The notes below the pieces were generated by a model, which did no database searches, had not been told where the DNA came from, and saw only the letters and a list, made by a program, of their open reading frames with translations. 64,000 nucleotides of DNA from Lacisediminihabitans profunda (GTDB lineage: Bacteria; Actinomycetota; Actinomycetes; Actinomycetales; Microbacteriaceae), in contig NZ_VRMG01000010.1 of the NCBI RefSeq assembly GCF_008040105.1, positions 1 to 64,000 of the forward strand, in the 5' to 3' direction. How positions within the stretch are numbered: position 1 is the stretch's first letter; each line of letters begins with the position of its first letter. The position numbers were made by a program, and so were the translations under genes. Of the stretch, positions 61,533 to 64,000 are shown piece after piece.

Positions 61533-62393
61533 CTACGCGTGGATGTCGCGAGTGGCAGTCGCGTGCAGCGTGCCGAGCAACGCGAGAGCGTCGGCGCTCG
61601 AGCTGCCGATCGCGGGAGTGCCGACGAGCAGCTGCTGCCCCGGGGCATCCCGAACTTCGAACGTCTGGTAGGTCAGTTCTATGCGGCCGACCGAGGGGTG
61701 CACGAAGACCTTGTACGCCCGGGCGAGACCGGTGACCGTCTGGTCGTTCCACAGCGTGCGGAACGCGTCGACGGGCAGCAGTTCGTCGAGTAGCGCCATG
61801 ATGGCGGGATTGTTGGGGTCGTACCCCGCGTTCAGGCGCAGGGCGTGCACGGTCGCCCGCGTCACGGAGTCCCACTCGATGAAGACGGACTTCGCGTCGG
61901 GGTGCAGGAACAGCACGCGCACCATGTTGAGAGGGCCGTCGGCGCCGGGTTGCGCGAACGGCGCCAACAAGGCGGCGGCGGCGGAGTTGGTCGCCAGGAT
62001 GTCGAACGACGGCCCGAGCACGTACGCGGCAGCGGCGGGGAAGGAATCGAGCAGCGTCAGTAGCGCGGGGTCGACGAGGTCGCGCGAGCTTCCGGCCCGC
62101 AAACTCGGGTTCATTCCGGCGAGGCGGTAGAGGTGCCCCCGTGAATCCCTATCGAGCCGCAATGCGCGCGCGATTGCATCGAGAACCTGCGACGAAGGAC
62201 TGCGCTCGCGGCCCTGCTCGAGCCGCGCGTAGTAGTCAGCGCTGACCCCGGCCAGCACGGCCACCTCTTCACGACGGAGGCCGGCGACCCGGCGGGTTCC
62301 GCGCCCACCCGCGAGGCCGGCTTCTTCCGGGTCGAGGTTGCCGCGGCTCGCTCGCAGGAATTCGCCCAATGCATTGCCAGTGAGAGTGTGCAC
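61533..62393 (-). CDS. XRE-family regulator with MmyB-like ligand-binding domain
   Basis: A 286-residue regulator with HTH VAGLRREEVAVLAGVSADYY (36-55), ARLEQGRERSPSSQVLDAIA, and an MmyB-type C-terminal part (MVRVLFLHPDAKSVFIEWDS). It is a paralogue in architecture of the one at 13474. GTG start at 62393. It is divergent from the alkylation-repair gene, and a 35-base palindrome lies between the two. It is the likely repressor of both. Confidence 0.9.
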   Translation of the reverse strand: MHTLTGNALGEFLRASRGNLDPEEAGLAGGRGTRRVAGLRREEVAVLAGVSADYYARLEQGRERSPSSQVLDAIARALRLDRDSRGHLYRLAGMNPSLRAGSSRDLVDPALLTLLDSFPAAAAYVLGPSFDILATNSAAAALLAPFAQPGADGPLNMVRVLFLHPDAKSVFIEWDSVTRATVHALRLNAGYDPNNPAIMALLDELLPVDAFRTLWNDQTVTGLARAYKVFVHPSVGRIELTYQTFEVRDAPGQQLLVGTPAIGSSSADALALLGTLHATATRDIHA

Positions 62394-62418
62394 TATGCCA
62401 ACCTAGTCGCGAGGTCTC

Positions 62419-62453
62419 GCGGTTCCCTAGGTGCGGTGCACCTAGGGAACCGC
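62419..62453. promoter_or_regulatory. Perfect palindrome with 16-base arms between the XRE and alkC-like genes
   Basis: gcggttccctaggtgc and gcacctagggaaccgc are exact reverse complements around ggt. The core GGTGC-N3-GCACC recurs at 63638-63650 and 63676-63688, upstream of the gene at 63738. The divergent position points to an XRE operator. Confidence 0.65.
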
Positions 62454-62517
62454 GGCCTCCTGCGCCCCGGGTAGTTGGGGCAATCTGAGGTGACAGCCGC
62501 AAACAGAGAGCCGACCC

Positions 62518-63627
62518 ATGCCCTTCGCCGACGAACTCATCGGACCCCACACGGCCAACGCCCTGGTGCGGGCGATCCATGTCGCGGCGCCGACCGCAGC
62601 GCTGACCAGCCTGCAATCGGCGTCGACGAGTCTGGCGCCCCTCTCTCTGCGCGAACGAAGCGACCTGCTCAGAGACGCCCTTCTTCTTGACCTGCCCGGC
62701 GACTATGGATCGTTCGTCGCGACGATCCGGCGGGCCCAGCACGGTGGTCCGATGTTCGGCGGCTGGTTGATCTGGCCTGTCACGGGAGCTGTGGCCACTA
62801 AGGCCATCGGGGAGAACACCGGCGCAGCCTTCGACGACGCCCTGCAACTGCTTGCCGAACTCACCTCGCGGCTCACCTCCGAGTTTGCGATCCGCAGCCT
62901 GCTCGACCACGACCTCGATCGGGCGCTCTCCGTGATCCAGACCTGGACCGCATCTCCCGACGTCGATATCCGACGCCTCGCCTCCGAGGGCACCCGTGCC
63001 TTCCTGCCGTGGTCGACACGGGTGCAAGGGCTCCTGACCCACCCGCGGGCGACACTGCCGATCATCACCGCGCTCTACCGCGACCCCAGCGAATACGTGC
63101 GGCGTTCGGTCGCCAACCATCTCAACGACCTCAGCCGTCAGCAACCGGCGATCGTCGTCGAGACGGCGCGGGCCTGGCTCGCGCACCCCGACGAGAACAC
63201 CGCGCGACTGGTCGCCCGCGGGCTGCGGACACTGATCAAGCGCGGCGACCCCGACGCCCTGTCGCTGCTCGGGTTCGCTCCGGCAGTGTCGATCGCCGTC
63301 GACGGCCCCGTTCTGGATGCCGCGGCTGTATCCTTCGGCGGAACCGCGCGTTTCGCCGTCGGCGTGACCAACAACGGTGACGTGCCGGCCCGCCTGGCCA
63401 TCGACTACATCGTGCACCACAGGAAGGCCAACGGCACACAGACCGGCAAGACGTTCAAGCTGACCACCGCGACGCTTGCACCGGGCGATCGCCTCGATCG
63501 CACGCGTAGCCACTCATTCCGCGCGATCACGACTCGCCGCTACTATCCCGGACCGCACGCCATCGAACTGCAGGTGAACGGCATCGTGATGGGACGAGCG
63601 GAGTTCGAGCTCCTGCCTGAGGCGTGA
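62518..63627 (+). CDS. DNA alkylation repair protein, AlkC/AlkD-like HEAT-repeat type
   Basis: A 369-residue protein. Residues 1-260 are helical HEAT-like repeats (RSLLDHDLDRALSVIQTWTA, EGTRAFLPWS, YRDPSEYVRRSVANHLNDLS) typical of AlkC/AlkD glycosylases, which remove alkylated purines. The C-terminal 110 residues (VSFGGTARFAVGVTNNGDVPARLAI) form an Ig-like domain as in AlkC. It is probably induced by release of the XRE protein from the palindrome upstream. ATG 62518 has only a weak ribosome-binding site. Confidence 0.8.
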   Translation: MPFADELIGPHTANALVRAIHVAAPTAALTSLQSASTSLAPLSLRERSDLLRDALLLDLPGDYGSFVATIRRAQHGGPMFGGWLIWPVTGAVATKAIGENTGAAFDDALQLLAELTSRLTSEFAIRSLLDHDLDRALSVIQTWTASPDVDIRRLASEGTRAFLPWSTRVQGLLTHPRATLPIITALYRDPSEYVRRSVANHLNDLSRQQPAIVVETARAWLAHPDENTARLVARGLRTLIKRGDPDALSLLGFAPAVSIAVDGPVLDAAAVSFGGTARFAVGVTNNGDVPARLAIDYIVHHRKANGTQTGKTFKLTTATLAPGDRLDRTRSHSFRAITTRRYYPGPHAIELQVNGIVMGRAEFELLPEA

Positions 63628-63637
63628 CCGCCGACAG

Positions 63638-63650
63638 GGTGCGGCGCACC
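63638..63650. promoter_or_regulatory. GGTGC-N3-GCACC site upstream of the last gene, copy A
   Basis: ggtgc-ggc-gcacc followed by tagg, matching the core and right flank of the palindrome at 62419-62453. It is 88 bases before the ATG at 63738. Likely bound by the XRE regulator. Confidence 0.5.
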
Positions 63651-63672
63651 TAGGTTCCTCCGGCCTTCTTCC

Positions 63673-63691
63673 CTCGGTGCACCGCACCGAG
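63673..63691. promoter_or_regulatory. CTCGGTGC-ACC-GCACCGAG palindrome, copy B
   Basis: Eight-base perfect arms around acc with the same GGTGC/GCACC core. With copy A it gives two spaced sites (38 bases apart) in front of the ABM-like gene, consistent with control by the same XRE regulator. Confidence 0.5.
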
Positions 63692-63737
63692 ACTGGAAAC
63701 CAGACCCTGCATGACTGACAGAGAGAGCTGCCCCATC

Positions 63738-64000
63738 ATGACCGAGATCCTCGAAGTGACCACCCTCCGCCCGGCCGCCGGCCGCACTGCCGCCGACTTC
63801 GTCACGGCCAACGCCGACATCGACGAATACCTGGCGCGCCAGCCCGGCTTCGAATGGCGCCGGATCCTCGAAACCGGCGACGGCACCATCATCGACATCG
63901 TCGCGTACGACAGCATGGAACACGCCCGCGCCGGTGCCGCCGGCATCAGCGGCGAAATGGCCGGCTCGCCCGTGCACGCCACCATCGACCACTCCAGCGT
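63738..64000 (+). CDS. Small ABM-like (dimeric alpha-beta barrel) protein, partial
   Basis: The frame starts with ATG 63738 and is open to the window end (87 residues seen). MTEILEVTTLRPAAGRTAADF and YLARQPGFEWRRIL, then IDIVAYDSMEHARAGAAG, is the dimeric alpha-beta barrel pattern of ABM or EthD-like proteins. It follows the two GGTGC-N3-GCACC sites and may be regulated with the alkylation-repair gene. Completeness cannot be judged. Confidence 0.7.
   Translation, partial: MTEILEVTTLRPAAGRTAADFVTANADIDEYLARQPGFEWRRILETGDGTIIDIVAYDSMEHARAGAAGISGEMAGSPVHATIDHSS

Overview
The window is high-GC DNA with actinobacterial gene families and many GTG starts and ATGA/GTGA start-stop overlaps. It most likely comes from a soil- or plant-associated member of the Actinomycetota, possibly Micrococcales/Microbacteriaceae. 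That placement rests on gene content and style only; there is no rRNA or intact tRNA to anchor it.

The left third (about 0.4-20.7 kb) looks like an integrated element. A perfect 38-bp copy of a tRNA 3' end lies at 420-457 and again at 20659-20696, and neither copy has the rest of a tRNA. Just inside the left copy are a truncated excisionase-like gene and a decayed IS481 transposase. The cargo starts with a LacI-controlled operon: ABC sugar importer, LacI regulator, GH32/43-like fructosidase, PfkB fructokinase and a beta-helix enzyme of the inulin fructotransferase / difructose anhydride III hydrolase family. It fits import and intracellular breakdown of inulin-derived difructose anhydride or short fructans to fructose 6-phosphate. 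Then come an MFS exporter, an NhaP antiporter, an XRE-controlled reductase set (alcohol dehydrogenase, two aldo/keto reductases, NmrA-like SDR, carboxymuconolactone decarboxylase-like protein, cupin) and, at the right edge, a toxin-antitoxin-like pair (XRE plus nucleotidyltransferase).

From 21 to 34.5 kb a GntR/FadR-type regulator faces a 13-gene operon: an NMT1/SsuA-like ABC importer with a fused double permease, a barbiturase/cyanuric-acid-hydrolase family ring opener, an SLC10-like carrier, an amidase-signature hydrolase, urease ABC with accessory FGD, and a NiCoT nickel transporter. As a unit it reads as uptake of a cyclic ureide, ring opening, release of urea, and hydrolysis of urea to ammonia, with its own nickel supply. 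A transposon-like unit (34.68-36.74 kb) with 24-bp terminal inverted repeats and a 10-bp flanking duplication follows. It holds a transposase interrupted by an in-frame stop and a GNAT acetyltransferase passenger.

From 36.9 to 47.8 kb two divergent, paralogous ArsR regulators head two operons. Leftward are a SulP anion transporter and two tandem paralogous proteins of unknown function. Rightward is a six-gene membrane complex with the gene order of the mycobacterial Rv0082-HycE cluster. Its hydrogenase-like subunits lack nearly all metal-ligand cysteines, so it is an energy-converting-hydrogenase-related complex rather than a hydrogenase. From 48 to 56.6 kb lies a LysR-headed catabolic cluster (NTF2-like protein, extradiol-type VOC dioxygenase, HpcH/HpaI aldolase, bicupin, ABC importer with an embedded FMN reductase, SDR). 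The right end holds a HisD-like dehydrogenase, a LysR regulator, a nitrilase-family hydrolase and an APC permease on the minus strand, then an XRE regulator divergent from an AlkC/AlkD-type DNA alkylation repair gene, with a repeated GGTGC-N3-GCACC operator, and a partial ABM-like gene cut by the window edge.
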